NCBI RefSeq assembly: GCF_016774335.1
Contig: NZ_JAETWA010000037.1
Span: forward strand, 62,001-126,000
DNA: 64,000 bases
Direction of reading: 5' to 3'
Source: Luteimonas saliphila
GTDB lineage: Bacteria; Pseudomonadota; Gammaproteobacteria; Xanthomonadales; Xanthomonadaceae
Position 1 is the first letter of the stretch. Each line of letters opens with the position of its first letter. The translations under genes were made by a program, and so were the position numbers. Below the pieces are notes generated by a model. The model searched no databases. It saw only the letters and a program-made list of their open reading frames with translations, and had not been told where the DNA came from. Shown piece after piece: positions 35,310 to 43,366 of this stretch.

Positions 35310-36122
35310 ATGATCCCAGCAACTTCAAGATGGGTCGATTTCCATTGTCATCTGGATCTGTATCGGGATCATCAGCGTCTACTGCGGCAGTGCGATGAAG
35401 CGAGCATCGTTACCCTTGGAGTGACTACCACTCCAAAGGCGTTCGAACGCAATGCGGAAATGGCGGTTGGTTATCCCTATGTGCTAGTAGGGTTAGGATT
35501 GCATCCGCAGCTAGTTGCGGAGCGAGCGGGTGAGCTCTCATTGTTCGAGAAGCTACTTCATCGTACCCAGTACGTAGGGGAAGTTGGGCTGGATGCCGGC
35601 CCTCGGTTCTACGCCAGTTTCCAAGAACAGCGGCGCATCTTCGCAAGGATCCTCCGAGCCTGTGACGAGCAAGGCAGCAAAGTGCTGAGCATCCACAGCG
35701 TGCGATCCGTCTCGAAAGTTTTGCGCGAGTTAGAGGCCAACTTGCCGAGTCGAACTTGCGTTCCTGTTCTGCATTGGTTCACCGGGACAAGGTCTGAGAT
35801 GGCTAGGGCCATCGAGATGGGCTGCTGCTTTTCAGTCAACATGGAAATGATTCGTTCCGAGAAGATGCGACCGATCTTGCGGGCACTGCCAAGCGATCGC
35901 TTGTTGACGGAGACAGATGGTCCATTCGTGACAATAGATGAAAGGGCGATACGTCCTACGGACGTTCCAGCGACTGTTAGCTTGTTGGCTGAGATTCGAG
36001 CAGTAGACAGTAGCTTGTTAGCACAACAGATACTGGAAAATCTTCGTGGGCTGCTTTTATCGAACGCGCGTCCAGAGCCTAGAAGACAGTTCAGCTTATT
36101 CAAAGCGCAAGACGGTACGTAG
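35310..36122 (+). CDS. qatD: QatD, TatD-like metallohydrolase of the Qat system
   Basis: 270 residues. Metal ligands of the TatD family are present: H12 and H14 (FHCHLD), E91 (GEVGLD), H129 (LSIHS), H155 (VLHWFTG) and D203 (TETDGP). ATG 35310 is five bases after the qatC stop, so it is cotranscribed. TatD proteins are 3'-5' nucleases or hydrolases; in Qat this is the putative effector. Complete length and intact site indicate a functional system. Confidence 0.9.
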   Translation: MIPATSRWVDFHCHLDLYRDHQRLLRQCDEASIVTLGVTTTPKAFERNAEMAVGYPYVLVGLGLHPQLVAERAGELSLFEKLLHRTQYVGEVGLDAGPRFYASFQEQRRIFARILRACDEQGSKVLSIHSVRSVSKVLRELEANLPSRTCVPVLHWFTGTRSEMARAIEMGCCFSVNMEMIRSEKMRPILRALPSDRLLTETDGPFVTIDERAIRPTDVPATVSLLAEIRAVDSSLLAQQILENLRGLLLSNARPEPRRQFSLFKAQDGT

Positions 36123-36231
36123 TAGATTCGAATGATCAGTTGAGAGGAAAAGCATGCCGAGGGTTGAGCAGTAAAGTGCCTTTGCGCAAGCCTTTGGGAT
36201 GATTGGCCCATCCCCTAGAGGGCAGATCTGG

Positions 36232-37317
36232 CTAGCGCGCCGTGATTGTATTGGGCGATCTGAATCGCTTTCTGGCCATCTCGTACCCAGCCTTCACCGT
36301 CCTGTATCCGGCTTTCGCGGTACTCGAAACGTTGCGTGCAGTCCGCTGCGCCGCGGCCCCAGTGATCGCGCGGCTGGAATGCCCCGTGACGGCCATGCGA
36401 GTCGCGCCGGTCCCCATTGCTGCCAGCCGACCTGCGGCGCCTCCTGCAGATGCAGCCGCACCTCCTCCAATGGCCGCGCCAACGCCAAGCATCTTCCACA
36501 TCACTCCGATGGTGAAGACCGACATCACCGTAGCCATCAACGTGTACATCACCAGTTCCGCGACGCTCACGCCGGCCATGCTTGCGAAGTAGGTGTCGAG
36601 TATCTTGAACACCAGGCTGGCGGTCAGGATGATGAGCAGGACGCTGATGGCGTAGTTCACTACCTGGCCCATCCATGCCTCGAACCATCGCTGGGTTGCT
36701 GGCAGCAGGGCAAGCAGGATGAAGAGGGGCCCAATGGCCAGCAGCACGGTCAGACCGAGGCTGGTCACCAGCACCATTCCCGCTGCGGAAACGATGGTCA
36801 GCAGAACAATGAGAAAGAAGAACACCGCCGTGAACTCGTAGACGAGCCCGGTGGCGCTGATTCCGATCAAGCTCTCCGAGTGGAGCGAGATGGCTTCCTG
36901 GTAGACCCTGGTGACGAACTCGCCACCGCTGGCGCCTACCTGGTCAAGGGCTGTCGCGATCGAGTCCAGGTCGCCGCCGCTTGGGTCGCTTCCGGGCAAG
37001 GCGATCTGGGCCGCCATCTCCATCGGCGCACGCATGAAGAACTCGCCGATCGTGGTTTGGTAGAGGCCTGCGGTCAGCGCCAGGCCGACGATGACGATCA
37101 TGCGGATGATCCGCGTCATGCCATCGGTGAAGGGTTCGGAGATCTGCCCCGAGGCCATCGCTGCGCCCCAGAACAGGACGTAGATGGTAAGCAAGGCCAC
37201 TGCCGGTCCGGCAATGACGCCGATGACGGTGGTGCTGCCGTCAACCACGAAGTTCTCGATCGCGGGCTGGAAGTTCTGAAGCAGGAAGCGGGCGATCATC
37301 AGGTCATCTGGTTCCAT
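36232..37317 (-). CDS. TrbL/VirB6-type conjugation membrane protein
   Basis: 361 residues with about six to eight hydrophobic helices (VIGVIAGPAVALLTIYVLFWGAA; TRIIRMIVIVGLALTAGLY; FFFLIVLLTIVSAAG; LGLTVLLAIGPLFILLALLP; YAISVLLIILTASLVFKI; ELVMYTLMATVMSVFTIG) and a basic, Ala/Gly-rich C-terminal tail. This is the TrbL/VirB6 plan of type IV secretion inner-membrane channels. It is the last gene of a minus-strand series beginning at mobC. No other channel genes are seen, so it is a remnant or serves with a helper system. Confidence 0.8.
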   Translation of the reverse strand: MEPDDLMIARFLLQNFQPAIENFVVDGSTTVIGVIAGPAVALLTIYVLFWGAAMASGQISEPFTDGMTRIIRMIVIVGLALTAGLYQTTIGEFFMRAPMEMAAQIALPGSDPSGGDLDSIATALDQVGASGGEFVTRVYQEAISLHSESLIGISATGLVYEFTAVFFFLIVLLTIVSAAGMVLVTSLGLTVLLAIGPLFILLALLPATQRWFEAWMGQVVNYAISVLLIILTASLVFKILDTYFASMAGVSVAELVMYTLMATVMSVFTIGVMWKMLGVGAAIGGGAAASAGGAAGRLAAMGTGATRMAVTGHSSRAITGAAAQRTARNVSSTAKAGYRTVKAGYEMARKRFRSPNTITAR

Positions 37318-37332
37318 GTTCCGTTCTCCTTG

Positions 37333-37663
37333 TCAGCGCCTTGCAGCTGCCTGCTCGGCTTGCACTTGTTCGATGCCATAGCCGTTCGCCTTGGCTTCTC
37401 TCGTGGTCCTGCAGCGTCCGATCTCCTGTTGGATCAGACAGCCCTTGGACTTCGTGCGAGCATCGAGAGATGGCTGCGCCAAGCACTCGCGGCGAGCGGC
37501 AATCCGGTATTCCCGATGTGCAGGAGATGTAAGAGTCAGGCAGTCCGGGATCTCGCCACCCAGCAGGGGTGCAAGGGCTGCATCAGTTGCAGGTTCGGAC
37601 TCGGAGCAGCCAGCCAGCGTCAGCATGGCCGCGCCCGGCAAGAATCAGAGGGCGGTTCGGCAT
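37333..37663 (-). CDS. small lipoprotein, EexN-like, with disrupted signal peptide
   Basis: The frame open to 37641 gives a protein of about 100 residues with LTLAGC (lipobox) and IPDCLTL, RRECLAQP, KGCLIQQEIGRC, a cysteine pattern like that of EexN entry-exclusion lipoproteins. Its start in this frame (TTG 37641 or ATG 37626) leaves too short a leader. ATG 37663 in another frame reads MPNRPLILAG; removing one base from the C run at 37634-37636 would join them into a normal signal peptide (MPNRPLILAGAAMLTLAGC). So a one-base insertion, real or a sequencing error, is likely. Confidence 0.6.
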
Positions 37664-38115
37664 GGCGGCTCTCCCTTGTTGATCCGGCTCAAGGCATGTG
37701 CGAACCAACTGATCGCCAATCCCAGGCTGATGGCTCCGAAGTGGTTCGAACTCAGTCCGAAGATTGAAAGTGGCGTATGCGTGAAAACGGCTGGTAGTAG
37801 GAGCGTGGCAAGCACGATGAGTGCGCCAACGATCCAGTTGAGGATCGCGCCGGCTTTGTATAGCTCGCGGTAAAGGACGAGGCCAGTGGCACACATGCCT
37901 GTGATCCCGACCCAGAAGGCGGCGGTACTGCTGAAGCCAGAAGCGATCAGGTGCGCCATCCACGTGCCAAGCGCCATGTAGATCGCGATCGCGAATGGTC
38001 GCCTGAGTCGGTGATGGAAGTCGTCCGGCGGTGGTGTGGGGTTCGGGCCCCCGGTTCTGACGCGGGTGGGCCTGACCGTGATGACAGCAGGCGTGGATCT
38101 GGTTGGCAGGGACAT
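37645..38115 (-). CDS. membrane protein of unknown function in the mobilization module
   Basis: 156 residues from ATG 38115. A Pro-rich cytoplasmic N-terminus of about 40 residues is followed by four helices (FAIAIYMALGTWMAHLIASG; AFWVGITGMCATGLVLY; ILNWIVGALIVLATLLLPAVF; SLGLAISWFAHALS). It is in the same transcript direction as trbL and the mob genes. I recognise no family, but its place beside TrbL suggests a conjugation accessory role. Confidence 0.6.
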   Translation of the reverse strand: MSLPTRSTPAVITVRPTRVRTGGPNPTPPPDDFHHRLRRPFAIAIYMALGTWMAHLIASGFSSTAAFWVGITGMCATGLVLYRELYKAGAILNWIVGALIVLATLLLPAVFTHTPLSIFGLSSNHFGAISLGLAISWFAHALSRINKGEPPCRTAL

Positions 38116-38240
38116 GTGTCCGCTCCTTTGGCGTGAGTTGCCGGCGTTGTGTGACCGGAGGCAGGAGGGATGCCTGGAGCTTTCGCCTTGCGGCGGGGCG
38201 TGACCCTTCACCCGTTGGATGATGTGTGTGTGGTGCATCG

Positions 38241-38570
38241 TCAGGACAGCTGGTATGGGACGCCGTTGACCCTCTTCCATTCCTGCAGGGCCTGACGGCG
38301 CTGTGTTTCGAGGTAGTCGGCCAGGTCTTCCACATTGACCAGCCAGGGCGACTTCTGGCTTCCGCAGCGGAAAGCCGGAACAGGCAAGGCGGCACGTGCA
38401 GCCCGCTTGGCGGCCTCGTCTGGCGAGTAGCCGAACAGTTCCGCGCAACGGGCAAGCGGAACGGTGGTGCTGCCGTACTCGTAGGTGAGGAGGAACATCC
38501 TCATTGCGCGGCCGGACTCCCCGCTCTGAAGTCTGGCCTGGTCTTCAAGCCGACCTTTCGGGCTTCTCAT
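38241..38570 (-). CDS. PrtN-like (pyocin activator family) regulator
   Basis: 109 residues from ATG 38570. The stretch MFLLTYEYGSTTVPLARCAEL...SPDEAAKRAARAALPVPAFRCGSQKSPWLVNVEDLADYL matches the PrtN family pattern (small DNA-binding activators originally known for pyocin genes). Its start lies 26 bases inside the 3' end of the relaxase gene. A relative is often found within integrative element mob clusters; it is likely to regulate transfer or element genes. Target unknown. Confidence 0.7.
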   Translation of the reverse strand: MRSPKGRLEDQARLQSGESGRAMRMFLLTYEYGSTTVPLARCAELFGYSPDEAAKRAARAALPVPAFRCGSQKSPWLVNVEDLADYLETQRRQALQEWKRVNGVPYQLS

Positions 38571-39540
38571 TGTCGTGATCCTTCTGTTGGTGGAGGTGTT
38601 GACGCAGCTGCTTCTGGATCTGCATCCGTTCGGTTTCCGGTGCTGGCATCCGTGCGAGGAACTGCTGGATCTGCCTCGCCATCGCCTGGCCTGACTCTGC
38701 CGTCGTCTTGGCGAGGTCATGGGCAACCTGCTTCCACTCCTTGCGCACCCGCAGTTGTGCGTCTACCGCCGCCTTGTCACGCGGGTCTGATTGCCCGTTC
38801 TCGCGGCTTACCGCTACAAGCGATTCCTGCAGCTTCGCCTTCTGAACGGATGAGCGCCTTGCCTTGTCGGCATGGAGTACGGCCTGCTTCTTCGGCTTGC
38901 GGACAACGCCACGAACCCGTCTGGGCGTTGCTTCTGCCGCAATCCCGTGCTGCCTGCAGGCTGCGGCGAAGGTGACGCGCCATGTCTGCAGGTCATCCCG
39001 GTTCGGATTCAGGCGATGCCCGGAGAAGCCGAGCGAGCGCACCGTCAGGTGACAATGCGGATGGTCCGTATCGTCGTGCCGGACAAGCAGGTAGGCGTAT
39101 CGATCGCCAAAGGTCTCCCGGCCAAACTGGCGCGCAGCGTCCAGCAGCTTGTCCCTGTCGGTGCCAGGCGGCATCGACAGCACGATGTTCACCGTGTCCC
39201 GGCTGTTCTTGCGCCGGTTGATCTCGCTGCCCGCCATCCATGCTGTTGCGGTTTCCTTGACCATCCGCCGGCCAAGAACCAACCGACCGTTCTCGTCTTC
39301 AGCGGTCAGATCGCCTTCGCGGGTGATGTAGCGCAGATGCTCCTCGACATGCTTGGCCCCCTTGGCCTTGCCCGAGATGCGGACCATCACCTCTGGCGTG
39401 CGGGCGGTGACGCGGGCGACGGTCTGCAGGTCCTCGGCCAGGGTCGTGCGGCGGCGCTTGGCGGGCTGGTCGGGCGCTTCCCGGCGCCAGCGGACGGGGC
39501 CGCGCAACAGCCGGTCAAGGGACTCGAGCGACGGATTCAT
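38545..39540 (-). CDS. relaxase/mobilization nuclease (VirD2/MobP-like)
   Basis: 331 residues. Motif I tyrosine is probably in RYITREGDLT; motif III is DHPHCHLTVRSL, an H-x-H-x-H metal site; the active-site surroundings FGDRYAYLLVRHDDTDHPHCHL are typical of MOBP-type relaxases. The C-terminal 130 residues are basic and helical (RRVRGVVRKPKK..., later RMQIQKQLRQHLHQQ). It starts at ATG 39540 overlapping the mobC stop (ATGA). It should nick DNA at oriT and lead the strand during transfer. Confidence 0.85.
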   Translation of the reverse strand: MNPSLESLDRLLRGPVRWRREAPDQPAKRRRTTLAEDLQTVARVTARTPEVMVRISGKAKGAKHVEEHLRYITREGDLTAEDENGRLVLGRRMVKETATAWMAGSEINRRKNSRDTVNIVLSMPPGTDRDKLLDAARQFGRETFGDRYAYLLVRHDDTDHPHCHLTVRSLGFSGHRLNPNRDDLQTWRVTFAAACRQHGIAAEATPRRVRGVVRKPKKQAVLHADKARRSSVQKAKLQESLVAVSRENGQSDPRDKAAVDAQLRVRKEWKQVAHDLAKTTAESGQAMARQIQQFLARMPAPETERMQIQKQLRQHLHQQKDHDNEKPERSA

Positions 39541-40067
39541 TCCCAGCCCTCCGTCGGTCCCCAGCGGACAGTGGCGGTCTCGATCAATCGGCGGATCTGA
39601 CCTTGCAGTGTGTCGAGCGATGCCGCGGTTTCGCCCACTACCCCTTCACAGGCAGCCAAGCCGACATGCTGGCCCTGATGAAGCGAGCGGACGAGCTGAT
39701 TGAGGTTGACGCCCACCATGCCGACCTCGTAGGCGGCCTTGGACACGGCTTCGAACTCGACCGGAAGCAGCGTGGGTGCATCCAGGAACCGCGAGCGCAG
39801 CGTCCCGAGCACGATGCTGGGGCGGGTCGTGTGTGCGTCTCTGGCAGCCTGGGTGATGGCATCGAAGAGGCCAGGCGTAACCCCTACCGACAGCCGCATC
39901 GAGCGTCGATCCTCGGCGGCCTTGTTGACCGGACCGCTGGGATTCGACCTGACCAGGGTCGCGATCACGCGCCGGAGCAGCGCGGCTTCCGTTACTCCTG
40001 AGCGCTTGGCCAGCGCGTGGAATGCGTTCTTGGTGAAGCTGTCGATCGTGGTTTCTACACGAGGCAT
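39537..40067 (-). CDS. mobC: MobC-like relaxosome accessory protein
   Basis: 176 residues from ATG 40067. N-terminal region resembles a ribbon-helix-helix DNA-binding domain (SMRLSVGVTPGLFDAITQAARD). The middle carries EVGMVGVNLNQLVRSLHQGQ, the VNLNQL motif of the MobC family (relaxosome proteins that help open DNA at oriT). It is the first gene of the mob operon and is translationally coupled to the relaxase. Confidence 0.8.
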   Translation of the reverse strand: MPRVETTIDSFTKNAFHALAKRSGVTEAALLRRVIATLVRSNPSGPVNKAAEDRRSMRLSVGVTPGLFDAITQAARDAHTTRPSIVLGTLRSRFLDAPTLLPVEFEAVSKAAYEVGMVGVNLNQLVRSLHQGQHVGLAACEGVVGETAASLDTLQGQIRRLIETATVRWGPTEGWE

Positions 40068-40177
40068 GGATTGCCTCCATGCAATCGCGCAGCGGGTGGG
40101 GAGTGGGGGCAACGGGAGGAATCCCGGGGAATCGCACACGATTCCCTATCCTGCCCTCTCCCCACACAGTGCTTTTG

Positions 40178-40195
40178 AGTCCAGCGCGCCGGACT
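40178..40195. promoter_or_regulatory. imperfect copy of the AGTTCAGCGTGCTGAACT palindrome
   Basis: AGTCCAGCGCGCCGGACT, a palindrome-like relative of the copy at 40237-40254. The two are in tandem, 59 bases apart, upstream of mobC. Confidence 0.5.
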
Positions 40196-40235
40196 AACCT
40201 GAACGCGGAGTACCCTCTGTGTTCGCGGTGCTTTC

Positions 40236-40255
40236 GAGTTCAGCGTGCTGAACTC
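40236..40255. promoter_or_regulatory. palindromic operator-like site
   Basis: GAGTTCAGC-GT-GCTGAACTC, with 9-base arms. Its 18-base core is identical to that at 42718-42735. It lies between the HTH protein and mobC, about 170 bases upstream of the mobC start. Confidence 0.6.
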
Positions 40256-40344
40256 CGACCATGAAAGGCGCCTTATCAGTGCCAGAAGCCGACGTGGAGC
40301 AGGACAGCTGGATCTCCCGTAAGGCCACTGCGGACGGCTGGGCA

Positions 40345-41211
40345 TCATGCTCTGCTCCCGCTGCGGAGCATCGCTGCAACCGCATCCAAGTGCTTCTTGG
40401 CAGTGTTCGGGTCGGATGGCTTGAGGCGGGTCCGTGCGGCGGCCCGCTCTGCGGCTTCACGGGCCTCCCGGGCACGACGTTCCCGTTCGCGAGCGATCTC
40501 GATCCCGTGTGTGCCATCGAAGGTGCCGTTTGTCTCGGCTGCCCGGACGAAGCTCTGGAGTAGCCGCAGCGGATCACTGCTCGTCCGCAAACCCTTCCGC
40601 TCGTAGCCCTCTGCCTCGTCCATCACCCGTTGGCCGACTGGGGCGGCAAGGGTCGCGACCATTGCCAGTGCCGACGCCTGCTGCGCCGGCGAGTAACTTC
40701 GAGGCGGGATCAGACCTTCAGCGTGCGGTCTGCCACAGCTGTCACCCCGTTTGGTTGTTGAACTAACAACAACAGCTTTTGTTGTTTCCTCTGCCAAACT
40801 GGCAGTCCGGCCTGTCATTTCGCGCACTGCCAAGTTGGCAGGGCGGCTGATTTCGACGCTGACCGGCTTGACGTTGCTACGGTCTGCCAGATTGGCAGAC
40901 CGCTTTGTGGCCAACTGGTCATCCGGCACCACGCCTTTGTAATGGTTGGCTAGATTCAGCTTGTACTGGCTGGCGACCTGTCTCCCTCCCAGGAACCGCT
41001 TGGTGCGCGTGACGAGCCCGCACTCCTCCAACTGCTGCAGCAGACGAAAGACGGTCCTCTCGCCCATGCAGCATTTGTAGGAGAAGTGGGAAACCGGCGA
41101 CGTGCCGCATTCACCGCGGTCGTCGGATTCGTCAGAGAGCACTAGGAGCAGCAGCTTGAGGTTCGGAGCCAGCCGCTGCTTCCAAGCCCAATGCTTGGTG
41201 AGATCGCTCAT
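40345..41211 (-). CDS. winged-helix (helix-turn-helix) replication-type protein
   Basis: 288 residues. N-terminus MSDLTKHWAWKQRLAPNLKLLLLVLSDESDD followed by VSHFSYKCCMGERTVFRLLQQLEECGLVTRTKR is a winged helix as in element-borne HTH/replication initiator-like proteins. The C-terminal third is charged and helical (IARERERRAREAREAAERAAART). It starts ten bases after the small HTH gene on the same strand. A role in element replication or control is plausible, not shown. Confidence 0.65.
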   Translation of the reverse strand: MSDLTKHWAWKQRLAPNLKLLLLVLSDESDDRGECGTSPVSHFSYKCCMGERTVFRLLQQLEECGLVTRTKRFLGGRQVASQYKLNLANHYKGVVPDDQLATKRSANLADRSNVKPVSVEISRPANLAVREMTGRTASLAEETTKAVVVSSTTKRGDSCGRPHAEGLIPPRSYSPAQQASALAMVATLAAPVGQRVMDEAEGYERKGLRTSSDPLRLLQSFVRAAETNGTFDGTHGIEIARERERRAREAREAAERAAARTRLKPSDPNTAKKHLDAVAAMLRSGSRA

Positions 41212-41220
41212 GGCCTAACC

Positions 41221-41448
41221 TCATGCCTCGTCGATCAGCCGAGCGATGTCCGACACACGAAACATAGTCCGGCGGCCGAGCTGCGCGCGGCAAGCTCTCA
41301 GCTTCGTTGCCAATGCTTGGTCGCCCCGGCCTTGGTTGATCAAGATGCGCAGGGATCCAGGACTACGACCGAGGATGGTTGCTACGGCCGCGAGGGGTAT
41401 CAGTGGTGCTCCGTACTGCTGGCTGATCTGGAGTTCCGTGTGTGTCAT
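41221..41448 (-). CDS. small DNA-binding protein (AlpA/excisionase-like)
   Basis: 75 residues from ATG 41448. The stretch PLIPLAAVATILGRSPGSLRILINQGR...RRTMFRVSDIARLIDEA has the layout of plasmid- or element-encoded MerR/excisionase-like winged helix proteins. It could be the recombination directionality factor or a regulator of the next gene. It is the first gene of a two-gene unit. Confidence 0.6.
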   Translation of the reverse strand: MTHTELQISQQYGAPLIPLAAVATILGRSPGSLRILINQGRGDQALATKLRACRAQLGRRTMFRVSDIARLIDEA

Positions 41449-41607
41449 TGCGTGCCTCTCACGAAAGAACGTGAGAATGAAGCTAACTCCATCGAAACCC
41501 GAAAAAGCCTGAGCACAATGGCACAATGGCACAAAATCGGCCGAAAACAGCCATCTCAACACGCCGAATCAAACTGAACAATCTATGAATAGCATCGTGG
41601 TCAAGAT

Positions 41608-42333
41608 TTGAGGACAGTTGTGGCGGAGCACTGCCACAGCGATGCTAGGTTCATGCTCGATGACCATCAGTTTTCGCAGACAACCAAAGTCGCTGTAGTG
41701 CGCGATTTCGCGGTCTTACGCAGGGATGCCCGGCGCATTGCTAAGTCGCACTTCGTCTCTGTTGCTAGCGTCTACCGTTGGAAGGATTGTCCTGAGCTCA
41801 TCGAAAGTGCGGTTCAGAGAACCAGCATTGAAGTCCTGCGAGCGGAGTTGATGGCCGCCGAGGTAGCTCTTCATTGGATGGGGATGAGCCGCTGGGTCTC
41901 CTCTGTCAGACGGGAAGATCTAAGCGAAAAGGCGGCCATCATTGAGGCGCTCAGGGGTAACAGGTTGATTGAGCAGCAGGTGCGGCAACTTCGCCCGGTT
42001 CCCAGTATCCCGAGGGAAGCCGTTTACGAGTTCATCAGAGATCGTATGAGTGACCTTCCGACTGCGGCAGCTTGCAATGCGTTTGAAATCGCTCGAAGCG
42101 GCTACTACGCGTGGCTTCGCCATGGGTCGAGAACGCGTGATGTTGAAGACAAGAAGCTTAGATCCGCAATCGCGGGTGTCGTCTCGGAGCTGGGTGAACC
42201 CATTAGCTACCGAAGGATCTCGGAGTCTTTGCGGATCAAAGGCATAGTTTGCAGCCGCCATCGCGTCAAGAGATTGCTTGAGTGTCCAGGGACCCTGGAA
42301 TGGATGGGCGGGTTGGCGGAAGCCGTGCAATGA
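41608..42333 (+). pseudogene. IS3-type transposase remnant
   Basis: The frame is open from TTG 41608 for 241 residues. The C-terminal half has YEFIRDRMSDLPTAAACNAFEIARSGYYAWLRHGS, followed by YRRISESLRIKGIVCSRHRVKRLL, the HTH_21 region that precedes the DDE domain of IS3-family OrfB. The N-terminal half (IAKSHFVSVASVYRWKD) looks like the HTH of OrfA, already fused. No DDE catalytic domain follows. It is a truncated, fused transposase, or a repurposed DNA-binding protein. Its DNA is less GC-rich than the neighbours. Confidence 0.65.
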
Positions 42334-42716
42334 ACACCTTCGCCGGACATCGCTCATCGACTATCTTGCAGCGAGGAGTATGTGGACGCTTTGAAGGCTT
42401 GGAAGTTGCGTGAGCAGCAGCGATCGACCTTTGTTGTGCAACTTATAGGCGCAGATCCCCTAGAAGGACTGACTCGGCAAGCGTCCTCGGGAAGGGAGCC
42501 ACTATCCGGCGGAGATGGACAGAGTCGGCTCAGAATCCACGGAACATGTTCTTCAGGCCGGTGCCCGAGAAGGGCAGAAGGAAGTAGATGGCACGTCGCC
42601 CCGGCGAAACGCACCTATAGGTGGCTGGGCTCTCGCGTCACGAAATCGGCCTTCTCGGCCCGAGTCCGTCGTCTTGACCTCCGAAGCGCCGTGACTAAAA
42701 AAGCCGCTGCAGGCGG
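42334..42716. other. stretch with no firm gene
   Basis: A frame from GTG 42382 (DALKAWKLREQQRSTFVVQLIGADPLEGLTRQA) looks protein-like for about 35 codons and then becomes random. It could be a decayed gene. Nothing else is supported. Confidence 0.3.
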
Positions 42717-42736
42717 AAGTTCAGCGTGCTGAACTT
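42717..42736. promoter_or_regulatory. palindromic operator-like site upstream of the RHH-like gene
   Basis: AAGTTCAGC-GT-GCTGAACTT, with 9-base arms, 40 bases before ATG 42776. Its 18-base core recurs at 40237-40254. This suggests autoregulation by the adjacent small DNA-binding protein and shared control of the mob genes. Confidence 0.6.
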
Positions 42737-42775
42737 TTCTCGGCGAAACTAGCGACGAGCGCTACCATTGAGGCC

Positions 42776-43168
42776 ATGGTACGAGCCCGCGCTGCCGAAC
42801 CCGTTTCACTCTGCGTGAAGTACAGCGCCGAAGAGAGAGACTTGCTTGTGCGGCGTGCCCGCGACGCCGGCCTGCCCTTGAACGACTACATTCGTGAACA
42901 AGTGCTCGCTGAAGCTGGCTGTGAGGAGCAAGTCCTCCGCCATCTTGTCGAAGAATTGACCAGAGTTGCTGAGGACAACCGGCGAGCGGTCGCGGAGGGG
43001 GGGGCGGAGGCAGAGGAGGGGACCTCGGAGAGGCCTAGCACCCAACGTGACCGTATAGCCAAGGAAGTGCGTGAATCACTCGCGCAGCAAGAGATTGCTG
43101 CCTTGGCCGAGTTCTTCAAGCCCGCATTCGATGCTGGGCGGTGGCCGGGAGTGAAAGCAGAATCTTAA
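42776..43168 (+). CDS. ribbon-helix-helix-like small protein, mobilization accessory
   Basis: 130 residues. Its N-terminus (PVSLCVKYSAEERDLLVRRARDAGLPLNDYIREQVL) has the pattern of a ribbon-helix-helix domain: a beta strand, then two helices with the G-L-P-L-N/DYIR turn used by mobilization accessory proteins. The C-terminus is acidic and helical (VRESLAQQEIAALAEFFKPAFDAG). It is flanked by a palindrome upstream and by a run of hairpins downstream, the usual context of an oriT-binding protein. Role inferred. Confidence 0.6.
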   Translation: MVRARAAEPVSLCVKYSAEERDLLVRRARDAGLPLNDYIREQVLAEAGCEEQVLRHLVEELTRVAEDNRRAVAEGGAEAEEGTSERPSTQRDRIAKEVRESLAQQEIAALAEFFKPAFDAGRWPGVKAES

Positions 43169-43270
43169 AGAACGTCTCAACATGGTTGGCATGCACGATT
43201 GGGACTTCTACGACAAATCCTGTAGCGATTATCGACACTATCGCCGACGCACTCTTCCACGCTGACCAAA

Positions 43271-43366
43271 CCGGATTCGCAAGAATCCGGCGAGCCGCAG
43301 GACGCGGCGAGTAGGCCACCCGGATGGTGGCCAGGTGCCAGGACGGCACGTAAGTCGCGGAGCGAC
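43271..43366. other. cluster of four hairpins, candidate oriT or structured RNA
   Basis: Four consecutive perfect inverted repeats: CCGGATTC/GAATCCGG (43271-43290), GGCCACC/GGTGGCC (43314-43332), GTGCC/GGCAC (43335-43349) and GTCGC/GCGAC (43354-43366). No gene overlaps convincingly. Such arrays occur at origins of transfer. The GTAAGTCGC segment is loosely like nick-region sequences. A structured RNA is an alternative. Confidence 0.4.

Noticed and set aside
36199..37767. 522-codon open frame on the plus strand
   Set aside because: Antisense of trbL; no family features.
36232..39540. complete conjugation system
   Set aside because: Only TrbL/VirB6 and mob genes are found; VirB4, VirB11, VirD4 and other channel genes are missing.
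42382..42732. possible gene of 116 residues
   Set aside because: Only the first 35 residues look protein-like; the rest is random and overlaps the palindrome.
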